From: Acidobacteriaceae bacterium | Lineage (GTDB): Bacteria; Acidobacteriota; Terriglobia; Terriglobales; Acidobacteriaceae | Direction of reading: 5' to 3' | Assembly (NCBI GenBank): GCA_025355505.1 | Contig: JANXZM010000096.1 | Coordinates: 1 to 64,000, forward strand | DNA: 64,000 nucleotides | Shown: in pieces, positions 1-7,337 of the stretch | Layout of the letters: the number at the start of each line of letters is the position of its first letter | Position numbering within the stretch: the first letter of the stretch is position 1 | Program-made: the position numbers and the translations under genes | The notes under the pieces: model-generated | What the model saw: only the letters and a program-made list of their open reading frames with translations | Databases searched by the model: none | Told to the model about the DNA's origin: nothing

Positions 1-25
1 TAAGTCGTTGATTCTAGGGACGCGG

Positions 26-151
26 ACTTAGACGCTTAGACCCGAGAGCCTTTCCGCAATCTTTTACCCTATTACCTTATATATATATATTGATATTTAA
101 TGTTTTTCCAAGACAGAATAGAAAACAGGTCTAAGGTCTAAGTGTCTAAGT
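26..151. repeat. Inverted-repeat-bounded AT-rich module A (candidate origin)
   Basis: A 17-base arm at 26-42 is matched by its reverse complement at 135-151 with one mismatch. The arms are made of repeated GTCTAAG/CTTAGAC heptamers, with an extra GGTCTAAG at 128-135. Between them lies an AT-rich core with a (TA)n run (about 79-90). Module B repeats the same core 177 bp further on. Repeated short direct motifs beside an AT-rich core resemble iteron origins; that function is inferred. Confidence 0.7.
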
Positions 152-203
152 CAGCACACACACGATGTGAGGCACGTCCGTGTCGAGCGCGTGCGTTTAG
201 CCG

Positions 204-327
204 CTTAGACCCATAGACCCGAGACCACTTTCCTACTCTTTTACCCTATTACACTATATATATATATGGATATTTAGTAGTTTTTCAGACGAGAGTACAA
301 AACAGTCAAAAGGTCTATGGGTCTAAG
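204..327. repeat. Inverted-repeat-bounded AT-rich module B (candidate origin)
   Basis: A perfect 16-bp inverted repeat, CTTAGACCCATAGACC at 204-219 and its complement at 312-327, bounds an AT-rich core. The core shares CTTTTACCCTATTAC, a (TA)n run and GATATTTA with module A at a 177-bp offset. The right arm contains the stop codon of the leftward helicase gene (315-317), so the module sits directly at the end of the replication operon. Confidence 0.7.
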
Positions 328-2027
328 TGCACGCCCCTGCGCCTAGGAACATCCTCCGGCGACAGACGCTCCCTGCCGTCCCGCGGGTCGGTCCACAGCA
401 CCCACTTGCCGCGGGCTCGGCTGCTGCGACGGCGAATCATCTTAACCGTCAGGCCGCGCGAGACGCTGTGAGGCCGTCGTTCATCACAAATTTCAATGGC
501 GTCTAGGAACCACGGCGGAAACAGCGATTCGTTGGTATTGATGAAGCGCAAAAAGCAGGAGTCGAGCATGTAGATGTCCGCGTAGTCGGTATCCGAACGC
601 ACCACGCGTCCGGCTCCCTGCACGATAGCCAAGGCAACTTGCTGCGCGTACCACTGCTCATCCCGTCGCTTGCGCTCGGCTACGTAGGGGTCGCCCAAAT
701 TGGGATATGGCATCTTCGGAAAAATCAGGAATCGCGCCCGCGCATCTTTCAGGTCTATGCCCTCAAACATTGCGACGCCTAGCAACACGGTGGGCTCTGC
801 ACTTTCACAGTGCTGCGCTATCAACTCTTCCCTGTCGTCCTTGGTGTGGGTGAGGATGCGAGCGCCGAACTCTTTAAAGCCTCGCGCTAGATCCAACTGC
901 ATTGGGTAACTTTGGCAAAGCACCAAACCCTTGTCATTGGGGTAGTGTCGGATTATCTCGCGGCAGGCATGTTGCATTTGGGGGAGCGACTGCGTGTAGT
1001 TCTTTTTCGTCATATAAGCGGCTGGGCGATAACTCAGTATCCGATTTTTGACGGGGAAAGGGCTTTCCACAGAAAGACACACCGCCTCCGTTTCCGGAAT
1101 GCCCAAGCCACTAAGGAATGCATCAGCACGGCCCGTCGTTGCGGACATGAACAGCAGCTTATCCGCCCTGGCGAATAGCTTGGCCGCCGCTACGCTCGCA
1201 TTCATAGGGCAGACTGCGAACCCGTTAACGTCAAGGGTCCAGTAGTACCAATCGCCCGACTCCAATGCCACGTCAATCTGATCCGACTCCATCTTGTAAG
1301 TACGCGCCTGTTTCGGGGTATCAAATTGAGTGTGGGCTATCTGAGCCTGATACTCGCGCAAGGCTGCTTCTGCTTTGCTCTGCTGGTTAGGGAGACGGGG
1401 AAACCGGAGCATGTCATAGCCCACCCTTGCGCAATGTGCAGGGGTAATTTTGATAGTGCCCAGATCAATTAGCTTTTTTTCTAGGCCGTGACACTCGTCA
1501 ACTACAAGCAACCTGCGGCGGGGCCGCCCCAAGTCCTCAGCCGAGTTATCAGCCGAGTTATCAGCCAAGTTCTCCGGACAATGCGCCCAGAAGAGAAAAT
1601 CCACGTTCGTTGCGCTCAGTGGACCCCGCCAAAATTCATTGCGCGCTGGGATGTAGTCGCGGCAAACTTTCTTGTGCAGGTCTTCATTCCAATCTTCGGC
1701 GGTCTGACAATCACGTTCATCCATGAAGACTGGCCGCCCGTGAAAGTTGAAGTTCCGGCACTCGTAGTTTGCTTTGCCGATGACCGTGCTAAGCCTCCGG
1801 TAGTCGTTTTCGTACTGCTTCACCAAGGCGTTTTGTGGGCTGGTGATGAAAGCGCTACCGCAGTAGGTAGCCGCGGCTACGCCGATAGCAGACTTACCCA
1901 CGCCGGTGGGAGCGTCTAGGACAAACACGCGTCGGTCTTCAACTATCAGGGCTTGGTGAATGCGCTTCAGGCATCCAATCTGCTCCCTGCGGGCCTCCGG
2001 TAGCGGGAAACACTCCAACATGCTCAC
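315..2027 (-). CDS. XPD/DinG-family superfamily 2 DNA helicase
   Basis: A predicted ATP-dependent DNA helicase, third gene of the leftward replication operon. Walker A is APTGVGKS (residues 39-46), the DEAH-type box is DECH (177-180), and motif VI is QGAGRVVRS near residue 480. Four cysteines lie between motifs I and II (C90, C107, C122, C150), the position of the iron-sulfur cluster in XPD/DinG enzymes, so a 4Fe-4S cluster is likely. The start is GTG at 2027, overlapping the upstream stop (GTGA); an in-frame ATG at 2021 is the alternative. A 12-nt tandem duplication (1537-1571) gives a repeated ADNS sequence after C150. It could unwind element DNA in replication or repair. The family is clear; the role is inferred from neighbours. 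Confidence 0.8.
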   Translation of the reverse strand: MSMLECFPLPEARREQIGCLKRIHQALIVEDRRVFVLDAPTGVGKSAIGVAAATYCGSAFITSPQNALVKQYENDYRRLSTVIGKANYECRNFNFHGRPVFMDERDCQTAEDWNEDLHKKVCRDYIPARNEFWRGPLSATNVDFLFWAHCPENLADNSADNSAEDLGRPRRRLLVVDECHGLEKKLIDLGTIKITPAHCARVGYDMLRFPRLPNQQSKAEAALREYQAQIAHTQFDTPKQARTYKMESDQIDVALESGDWYYWTLDVNGFAVCPMNASVAAAKLFARADKLLFMSATTGRADAFLSGLGIPETEAVCLSVESPFPVKNRILSYRPAAYMTKKNYTQSLPQMQHACREIIRHYPNDKGLVLCQSYPMQLDLARGFKEFGARILTHTKDDREELIAQHCESAEPTVLLGVAMFEGIDLKDARARFLIFPKMPYPNLGDPYVAERKRRDEQWYAQQVALAIVQGAGRVVRSDTDYADIYMLDSCFLRFINTNESLFPPWFLDAIEICDERRPHSVSRGLTVKMIRRRSSRARGKWVLWTDPRDGRERLSPEDVPRRRGVHLDP

Positions 2028-3628
2028 TGACCACCCCCAGCCACAGCCTTGGGAAATCGGAACCGCGTTGCTTTGCCGCTGGGAGTATGCATCTCCAGGC
2101 CAATATTTAGGAGCGCCTGTGATGCCCGGAACCGATTGCTAAGAGCAAGGGACGAGCTCAGCAGTTTATTCATACCAGGACCAAGGCTCACCTGCAAAGC
2201 CTCTGCGTGTCTCTTGAGGGACCAGCACCACTCCTGCGCCGTCCGCCATTCGCCGTGGTACAGCACCCCGGCGATGAGCTCCTCAACTAAGGGCGTGAGG
2301 TCGTCTTGGTCTGCCATCGTGCTCGACTGGGATTCAGTGACGGCCTGAATAGCAGCCATGACCGCAGGCTCGCATTTTTCTTGCCGGGCCAACAGGCGCA
2401 GGAAAACCCAGAAAGATGACAGCCGGTGCTTAACGCGAAGGTGAACCTCGTCGGCTTTTTCAGCGGCAGTAATCTCACGCATGGCCGCGGCGCTGCGACC
2501 TACCAGTTCCGTCCACAGCGCATCACGAAGGTTCCCCTTGCGCCAGGTTTCCCGAACTTCAAACTCTGAGCGGAATTCATCCACGCGCCCAGTGTTAAAT
2601 TGCAGAATGCGCTGTGTCACCGCATCCTCAGATATGCTAAGGCGGTTCGTGGTCAGCATCACCACGCACTCGATGATGAACGTCACCAGCTCGCCTGTCG
2701 TATAAAGCTTGCGACGGCGAATGCAACCTCCAGTTACCACGGACTTCAGCATATCGTCGAGCAGCGAAATGTCGTTCGATTCGTCCAGGACGAGAAAGCC
2801 CGGAGCGCCGATGAGGACCGTCTCGCACTCTTTCCTATCGTTCGGCGTGAGCGTAACCTTGAAGTCTGCTCCGCACAGCACCCAACCGATAGCTTGCGCC
2901 ATTGCCGTTTTCAGCGTCCCGGACATCCCGCTGTGCAGATGAATGATGGGCACGGTAAGGACGCGCTCTTTAAACAGCGTGGCCAACAGAAAACCCATGA
3001 GCAGAGTTCGAGCTATGGGTTGAGTAATCAGGCCTTCAAAACGACAAATGTCGAACACGTAGCGCGCCCAGGGGCTTTCCCCGTCGATATCAAGCGCACC
3101 GCCTTTGTATGCAGTAGCCTTTTTGATGTCGGTCAGGTGGGCGCTGCCTTCGGCCTCCATGAAGACTAAGCCGTCATCGCCGTTGACGTGGCGAGTAATT
3201 ACGCCTGCGCCGTCAATCCGTAGATAGCGCCTGTTGAATTCGTTCAAAAAGAGCAGATGTTTCTCGGGTTGATAGTGAAAGGCGCGGTGCATGGCGCAGG
3301 GTTTGACGTGTTCTGACCCGGTGAGGTAATCGCTAAAACGGAGAAGCATGTCCTCAGACTTGTCAAAGGTGAACCACTGGTATAGGTACTCGGCCGCCTC
3401 CATGTTTTTCGGGACGAATAGGCGCACCTTTCCGTCTAGGTCAACGTGCGCTGGAACCGCACCAAACTCCATTGAATCTAGGTTCAGCAAGGAGCCGTTC
3501 TGATTCAGCACGCTAATCATCTGGGCATAGATAGCGCCATAGCGGATGTAGTCCGGTTGCTTGGCAATGTCCTTGTCAGCGAGCAGTCGTAACATTTCCT
3601 TGCGGGATTTCACCGCTGTTATAGGCAT
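2024..3628 (-). CDS. D5/SF3-like AAA replicative helicase of the integrated element
   Basis: A probable hexameric replicative helicase partner of the primase-polymerase encoded just upstream. A P-loop GMSGTLKT lies at about residues 234-241, a Walker B LVLDE at 279-283, and a sensor-1-like TTNR follows. The P-loop is unusual: the glycine normally preceding the lysine is leucine. The ATG at 3626-3628 overlaps the upstream stop (TAATG), so this start (534 aa) is preferred over a longer reading frame beginning at 3730 inside the previous gene. The last bases overlap the next helicase gene by 4 nt, implying translational coupling. The family assignment rests on motifs and on the PrimPol neighbour; a DUF927-like ATPase is a related possibility. 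Confidence 0.7.
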   Translation of the reverse strand: MPITAVKSRKEMLRLLADKDIAKQPDYIRYGAIYAQMISVLNQNGSLLNLDSMEFGAVPAHVDLDGKVRLFVPKNMEAAEYLYQWFTFDKSEDMLLRFSDYLTGSEHVKPCAMHRAFHYQPEKHLLFLNEFNRRYLRIDGAGVITRHVNGDDGLVFMEAEGSAHLTDIKKATAYKGGALDIDGESPWARYVFDICRFEGLITQPIARTLLMGFLLATLFKERVLTVPIIHLHSGMSGTLKTAMAQAIGWVLCGADFKVTLTPNDRKECETVLIGAPGFLVLDESNDISLLDDMLKSVVTGGCIRRRKLYTTGELVTFIIECVVMLTTNRLSISEDAVTQRILQFNTGRVDEFRSEFEVRETWRKGNLRDALWTELVGRSAAAMREITAAEKADEVHLRVKHRLSSFWVFLRLLARQEKCEPAVMAAIQAVTESQSSTMADQDDLTPLVEELIAGVLYHGEWRTAQEWCWSLKRHAEALQVSLGPGMNKLLSSSLALSNRFRASQALLNIGLEMHTPSGKATRFRFPKAVAGGGQ

Positions 3629-4761
3629 TAGCAACACCACCACTTTCCCGTTTGAAGAAACAGCTGTTGACGAAAATCTTTCCACTTCAATTCTAAGCAG
3701 GAGTCGTGCTTGCACTTGAACTTCGGCCACCCGGCCTTCGTGATCATCACCATGGGTGATGTGGCTCCGTGGTTTTCGTTAAAAGGACACGGGCGCAGAA
3801 TCCACATGATGCCCTGCGAAATCTCGCGCGGCGCTGCGTAGTCCAGAGAGTAGAAGTCCAAAAGAGATTCCATGCGCTCAGGCGTATACTCACCAATCCG
3901 TGCCGCTGAAAGTTTCGGTAATCCTTGCTCTTCGTGGTCATCAATTACGTCCCGAATGTTCTCCAGGGTGACGAGCGCGGCGTCTTCAGATGCGGAAAGT
4001 ATTTCGCAAGTGCGTTGCGCCTTGTAGTTAAACGTGCCGGGCAACCGCATAAGCTGTGCTGGCGAGCGCACAGAAGTGTCAAGCTTGACCACGCCGGGCT
4101 GATCAAACTGACCCGCCAAGGCTGCGTAGAGGCTGTGCAACGTCAACTGGACTTCGCGCGTATTGGGCAGGTCCGTTTTGAAGTAGGTGTGGCGGCCATT
4201 ACCACTGAAGACATCGCCCGCTGGGTTGGGCCAACCGCCCCGGCTAAGATACTCCACAAGCCGATCACGCATCTCAACCGCGAGTGCTATTTGGTCCGGG
4301 TCAGCAGCTGTCCCTGTGGCGCGTACCGGGTCGAAGTCGAATGGCAGTAGAATATGGCGCGCGATGTCGCTATCGGCCACACACTGACCCACCAGCGGCG
4401 AGTAGAGGGTGTCTATGGGCATGTCGCGACGGGAAACTACGTCGTCAACCAGTTCGTTAATGACGATGTAGCAGTCCAAACCCGCCACTTCTGGGTGGAC
4501 GAGCGCCTCCGCAATGCAGTCGGGATCCTTCGTAACGAGCGAGATGCGCTGCTTGCCTAGCCATCGAATCTCGGTTAGTCGTGGCAGGCCGAACAGCGTG
4601 ATCACTCTAGCGTCAATAGGCATTTGAAATCTCCCAATGTAGTCAGCAGGTGGACGCGACAGCCGTTGGGAGTCGGCCCCGCGCCACGCGTTTGGCCCCT
4701 CGTGCTGCCACGCCCATTCGCCTGGGTAAGATAAAAGCGGGGCCAAAATTGGGTTGCTCAT
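3628..4761 (-). CDS. Bifunctional primase-polymerase (AEP/PrimPol) with C-terminal zinc finger
   Basis: Predicted to make primers and extend DNA for the integrated element. The archaeo-eukaryotic primase hallmarks are in order: DFD (about residues 142-144), SGNGRHTYF (186-194), and a D-x4-R...RLPGTFNYK segment (228-247). The C-terminus carries a CPFNENHG...CKHDSC zinc finger as found in phage and plasmid primases. The start ATG at 4761 is preferred because GGAAG lies 8 nt upstream and it follows the excisionase stop by 4 nt; a TTG at 4812 would overlap that gene. It precedes the D5-like helicase with a 1-nt overlap, the classic PrimPol-D5 pairing of plasmids and satellites. Confidence 0.8.
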   Translation of the reverse strand: MSNPILAPLLSYPGEWAWQHEGPNAWRGADSQRLSRPPADYIGRFQMPIDARVITLFGLPRLTEIRWLGKQRISLVTKDPDCIAEALVHPEVAGLDCYIVINELVDDVVSRRDMPIDTLYSPLVGQCVADSDIARHILLPFDFDPVRATGTAADPDQIALAVEMRDRLVEYLSRGGWPNPAGDVFSGNGRHTYFKTDLPNTREVQLTLHSLYAALAGQFDQPGVVKLDTSVRSPAQLMRLPGTFNYKAQRTCEILSASEDAALVTLENIRDVIDDHEEQGLPKLSAARIGEYTPERMESLLDFYSLDYAAPREISQGIMWILRPCPFNENHGATSPMVMITKAGWPKFKCKHDSCLELKWKDFRQQLFLQTGKWWCC

Positions 4762-4765
4762 TTGT

Positions 4766-4975
4766 TCAGCTTCCGCAGCTCGCCTTGCCTTTTCCAAGGC
4801 CGTCTTTTTCAACTCGTGCTAGTTCGGCGGCTGTGATAAGTCTGCGGCTACCGACGTTGAATGTGTTCAGTAGTCCGCGATAAATGAATCGCCGGATGGT
4901 GAATGGCGATATGCCCCAGCGGGACGCTGCCTCCGAGATGCTAAAGGCGGTTCGATGTGATGACTCAGTGGCCAT
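4766..4975 (-). CDS. Excisionase / AlpA-like MerR-type helix-turn-helix protein
   Basis: A 69-residue protein whose core (ISEAASRWGISPFTIRRFIYRG followed by VGSRRLI) matches the winged helix-turn-helix of Xis/AlpA-type DNA-binding proteins: recognition helix near residues 22-33 and a basic wing near 43-46. Such proteins direct excision or switch on element genes. It is first in the leftward replication operon and divergent from the zinc-finger/integrase pair, so it is well placed to control both directions through the 4976-5074 region. The role is inferred from size, fold and position. Confidence 0.7.
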   Translation of the reverse strand: MATESSHRTAFSISEAASRWGISPFTIRRFIYRGLLNTFNVGSRRLITAAELARVEKDGLGKGKASCGS

Positions 4976-5074
4976 TACGGCTCCTTCTGACTTGGGCTTG
5001 CATCCCTACAATCGCACGTGTTACCATAGTGGTCAAGCCGTTTATTCGTTACATCCGTTACACAGGAGACGGTC
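4976..5074. promoter_or_regulatory. Divergent control region of the element
   Basis: This 99-bp gap separates the leftward HTH/PrimPol operon from the rightward zinc-finger/integrase genes. It contains a direct repeat of CGTTACA (5048-5054 and 5057-5063), an operator-like arrangement, and a leftward TTGACC that could be a -35 hexamer. AGGAG at 5064-5068 is the ribosome binding site of the rightward gene, 6 nt before its GTG. The operator role is not proven. Confidence 0.45.
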
Positions 5075-5941
5075 GTGAGACATCATCGGAGATCACCTAA
5101 GCAGGTGGGGCGATTGCCCCGGTCGCGGCAAACGCCTGTGGTCGCTCAAGACCCATTCGCCTTCCAATGGAGGACGGATTCGGCAGGCTATGAATGGCAA
5201 AAGGGTGCGGCTGCCTCCGGCCCTCGTTTAGTCGCGCGTGATGTCCCCGGAAGTTCAATGAGGACGTACTCCCCATTGGCAGACTATCCAGGTCTGTTCC
5301 GTGACTTCTCGGTGCTACAGGGGAAGGATGGCATCCGCCAGTTCGCTGATAGCTACGGAACACTTCTCCCCGCGAGATACCCGAGTACCGACCGCCCGTC
5401 TTTGCACCACCTTCGCCACTGGGAATATGAGATCGAGGACATGCGCGTCCTCGTTCGTCTTTGGGATTCCATCGTAGATTGCAACCTGAAGGAACTGGTC
5501 AACATCGTCGAATGGGAAAGTGGTGGGGGCGTCGGATATAAGATCGACGCGCCCAGACGCAAGGTGGACGTTTGGCTTTGGCTCCCCAGCTTCGGCTCAC
5601 CATTGCCTGATCTTTTCAAGCCGGGTGATTTTTTGCTGCCTGCCCGGTACGCACTCCAGGCCGAAATTAACGCGCGGTTGACAGACCCCGAGATTGGTCT
5701 ATGCGTTCCCCGGCTCACCTGGACGCCGGATCTAAATCAGCGAATCACGATTACACCGCCCAACCTTCTGGCAGGCATGTGGCTTCAGTTTGCACAGGCA
5801 GTAACCGGCAACTATCTGTTGAAAAGGTGCCCAGGGTGTGGCAACTACTTCCAAGCGGGACCTGGAGGAAGGCGGGCGGATGCGGCGACGTGCGGCAATA
5901 CTTGTAGGCAACGGAAGGCACGAAATGGGGGTAAGAACTGA
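5075..5941 (+). CDS. Unknown protein with C-terminal zinc finger, coupled to integrase
   Basis: A 288-residue protein of unknown function. The GTG start has AGGAG 6 nt upstream. The N-terminus is basic. The middle holds no motif I recognise. The C-terminus carries CPGCGNYF...C-x3-C followed by RQRKAR, a zinc-finger pattern like that at the ends of CGNR-type and similar DNA-binding proteins. Its TGA overlaps the integrase ATG (TGATG), so the two are translated together. It might be a recombination accessory protein, a regulator or element cargo; none can be chosen from sequence alone. Confidence 0.6.
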   Translation: MRHHRRSPKQVGRLPRSRQTPVVAQDPFAFQWRTDSAGYEWQKGAAASGPRLVARDVPGSSMRTYSPLADYPGLFRDFSVLQGKDGIRQFADSYGTLLPARYPSTDRPSLHHLRHWEYEIEDMRVLVRLWDSIVDCNLKELVNIVEWESGGGVGYKIDAPRRKVDVWLWLPSFGSPLPDLFKPGDFLLPARYALQAEINARLTDPEIGLCVPRLTWTPDLNQRITITPPNLLAGMWLQFAQAVTGNYLLKRCPGCGNYFQAGPGGRRADAATCGNTCRQRKARNGGKN

Positions 5942-7221
5942 TGGCATTATTGAAACGCGGTAAAGTCTGGCATTGCGATTTCGTGATTGATGGCGTGCGC
6001 TACCGGCAGTCTACCGGCAAAACAGACTGGCGCGAGGCACAGCAGAAGGAACGGGAATTCCAGGGCGACGCGGAACAAGGCAGGCTGGCAACCGACACCC
6101 GGCGCAAAGGAATCGCGCGGCTTTCGTTCAAGGATGCCGCCGAACAGTGGACATCCGACCGCGAGGCAAACATCTGTGTCAATTCCGCGAAGGTAGAACG
6201 AGAACGTGCCCGCGCCGTTAACCGCATGCTCGGACAGATGAGGGTTTCAGCCATCACGGTCGAAGATGTTTTGGGCTACGTCAGGCGGCGCAAGGCATCC
6301 GGCCGCGCAAACGCCACTATAAACCGCGAACTAGATACGATTCGTGGCGTTCTCAAGAAGGCAAAACGATGGCATCGTTTCGCGGAGGATGTGAGGCCCT
6401 TGAGGATCACGCCCAGCATCGGCCGGGCTTTGCCTCACGGAGAAAAGCTGAGGCTTCTGCGAACTGCCTCAACGCGTCCCGAATGGCAGAACGCATACTA
6501 TGGCGCGTTGCTTGTATTCAACACAACCTCCCGCGCGTGTGAATTACGCGGACTCCAATGGCGCGACGTGGACATGCTCAATCCGGCGATAACTATTCGA
6601 CGCAGCAAGACCGACGCCGGGCTCCGGGTGATTCCACTTAACGAAGGCGCGCGGTGGGCGATACGGCAACTCTATGCGCGGTCACGAAAGTTGGGAGGGG
6701 TGCGGCCGGGTGACTACCTTTTCTTCGCTTGCGAGCGCGGAAAACTGGATATGTCGAAGCCAACTAGCGGATGGCGAACCGCATGGCGTACCCTCACCCG
6801 GTTGGTGCTGTGTCCCGAGTGCGGCACTCAGCAGAATCCAGGCAAGACTTGCGTCAATGAGAAGTGCGCGGCAGACATCGAAAAGGTTAAGAGTCCGCTT
6901 GCTGGTCTGCGCTTCCACGATTTACGGCACCATGCCATCACGGAGCTAGCCGAGTCCCAGGCGAGCGACAGCACGGTTATGGCAATCGCCGGGCACGTCT
7001 CAAAGGCAATGATGGAGCACTACTCGCACATCCGACTGGCGGCCAAGCGTGTGGCACTCGACAGCATTTCGACCACGGAACACAAGGGTTATGACACAAA
7101 CCACGACACAAAACGGGAAGTGAAGCGAGGGGACGTTCCGCAAAGTGTTGAAAATTTGGTGGAGCTAGTCGGGATCGAACCGACGACCTCATCGTTGCGA
7201 ACGATGCGCTCTCCCATCTGA
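5941..7221 (+). CDS. int: Tyrosine site-specific recombinase (integrase) with inserted zinc ribbon
   Basis: Catalyses integration and excision at tRNA-Ala. It has an N-terminal arm-binding domain, a SAM-like core-binding domain (about 60-145) and a catalytic domain with R198 (in SRACELRGL), K223 (SKTD), H326-x-x-R329 (HDLRH), H352 (GH) and nucleophile Y361 (EHYSHI). A four-cysteine ribbon (C291, C294, C304, C309) is inserted between the catalytic lysine and the HxxR box, uncommon but seen in some integrases. The last roughly 20 residues (VELVGIEPTTSS onward) are simply the antisense of the tRNA and should not be read as a domain. The start overlaps the previous stop by 1 nt. Confidence 0.93.
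   Translation: MALLKRGKVWHCDFVIDGVRYRQSTGKTDWREAQQKEREFQGDAEQGRLATDTRRKGIARLSFKDAAEQWTSDREANICVNSAKVERERARAVNRMLGQMRVSAITVEDVLGYVRRRKASGRANATINRELDTIRGVLKKAKRWHRFAEDVRPLRITPSIGRALPHGEKLRLLRTASTRPEWQNAYYGALLVFNTTSRACELRGLQWRDVDMLNPAITIRRSKTDAGLRVIPLNEGARWAIRQLYARSRKLGGVRPGDYLFFACERGKLDMSKPTSGWRTAWRTLTRLVLCPECGTQQNPGKTCVNEKCAADIEKVKSPLAGLRFHDLRHHAITELAESQASDSTVMAIAGHVSKAMMEHYSHIRLAAKRVALDSISTTEHKGYDTNHDTKREVKRGDVPQSVENLVELVGIEPTTSSLRTMRSPI
7157..7221. other. Attachment-site region (att) at the 3' end of tRNA-Ala
   Basis: The tRNA 3' portion overlaps the integrase 3' end, so the crossover core is expected here. The element lies on the tRNA 3' side, and the matching direct repeat should sit to the left of this window. 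Exact core limits cannot be set from one copy. Confidence 0.55.
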
Positions 7222-7232
7222 GCTATAGCCCC
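7157..7232 (-). tRNA. tRNA-Ala (anticodon CGC)
   Basis: The reverse strand folds as a full cloverleaf: acceptor GGGGCTA/TAGCTCC (one G-T pair), D stem GCTC/GAGC, anticodon stem CATCG/CGATG around the loop TTCGCAA (anticodon CGC), T stem GTCGG/CCGAC with loop TTCGATC, and an encoded ACCA end. It decodes GCG alanine codons. It is the integration target of the adjacent element and remains intact. Confidence 0.95.
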
Positions 7233-7243
7233 ATACTTTCTTG

Positions 7244-7249
7244 ATTTTA
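7244..7249 (-). promoter_or_regulatory. Possible -10 box of tRNA-Ala
   Basis: Reading leftward, TAAAAT lies 11 nt upstream of the tRNA 5' end, at the right distance for a -10 hexamer. No good -35 match is visible. Confidence 0.35.
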
Positions 7250-7337
7250 CCAGCCGTTCTTCGATTTCGCCTACATGCGTGAATCTGTAATGTATCCTCC
7301 GCGCACAGTTGAACACTCGGAACGGTGAGTACATGAG

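Larger units (their letters stand above)
1..7232. mobile_element. Right-hand part of an integrative element in tRNA-Ala (integrative plasmid or phage-satellite-like)
   Basis: The stretch groups replication genes (PrimPol, D5-like helicase, XPD/DinG-like helicase), an excisionase-like HTH, a zinc-finger protein and a tyrosine integrase next to tRNA-Ala(CGC). All replication genes are packed leftward with 1-4 nt overlaps. Integrase and zinc-finger gene run rightward from a shared divergent control region near 4976-5074. The integrase end overlaps the tRNA, which is the usual arrangement for tRNA-targeting integrases. No capsid, terminase or conjugation gene is seen, so the element could be an integrative plasmid, a satellite or the replication end of a larger prophage. 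The left boundary is outside the window. Confidence 0.75.

Noticed and set aside
79-267. TA-dinucleotide runs and repeats as a CRISPR array
   Set aside because: Only two copies, no regular spacers and no cas genes; the structure is a pair of inverted-repeat modules.
7180-7218. GIEPTTSSLRTMRSP as a conserved protein motif
   Set aside because: It is the antisense translation of tRNA-Ala rather than a functional protein segment.
1-7232. Complete prophage
   Set aside because: No capsid, portal, terminase, tail or lysis genes in the visible part.
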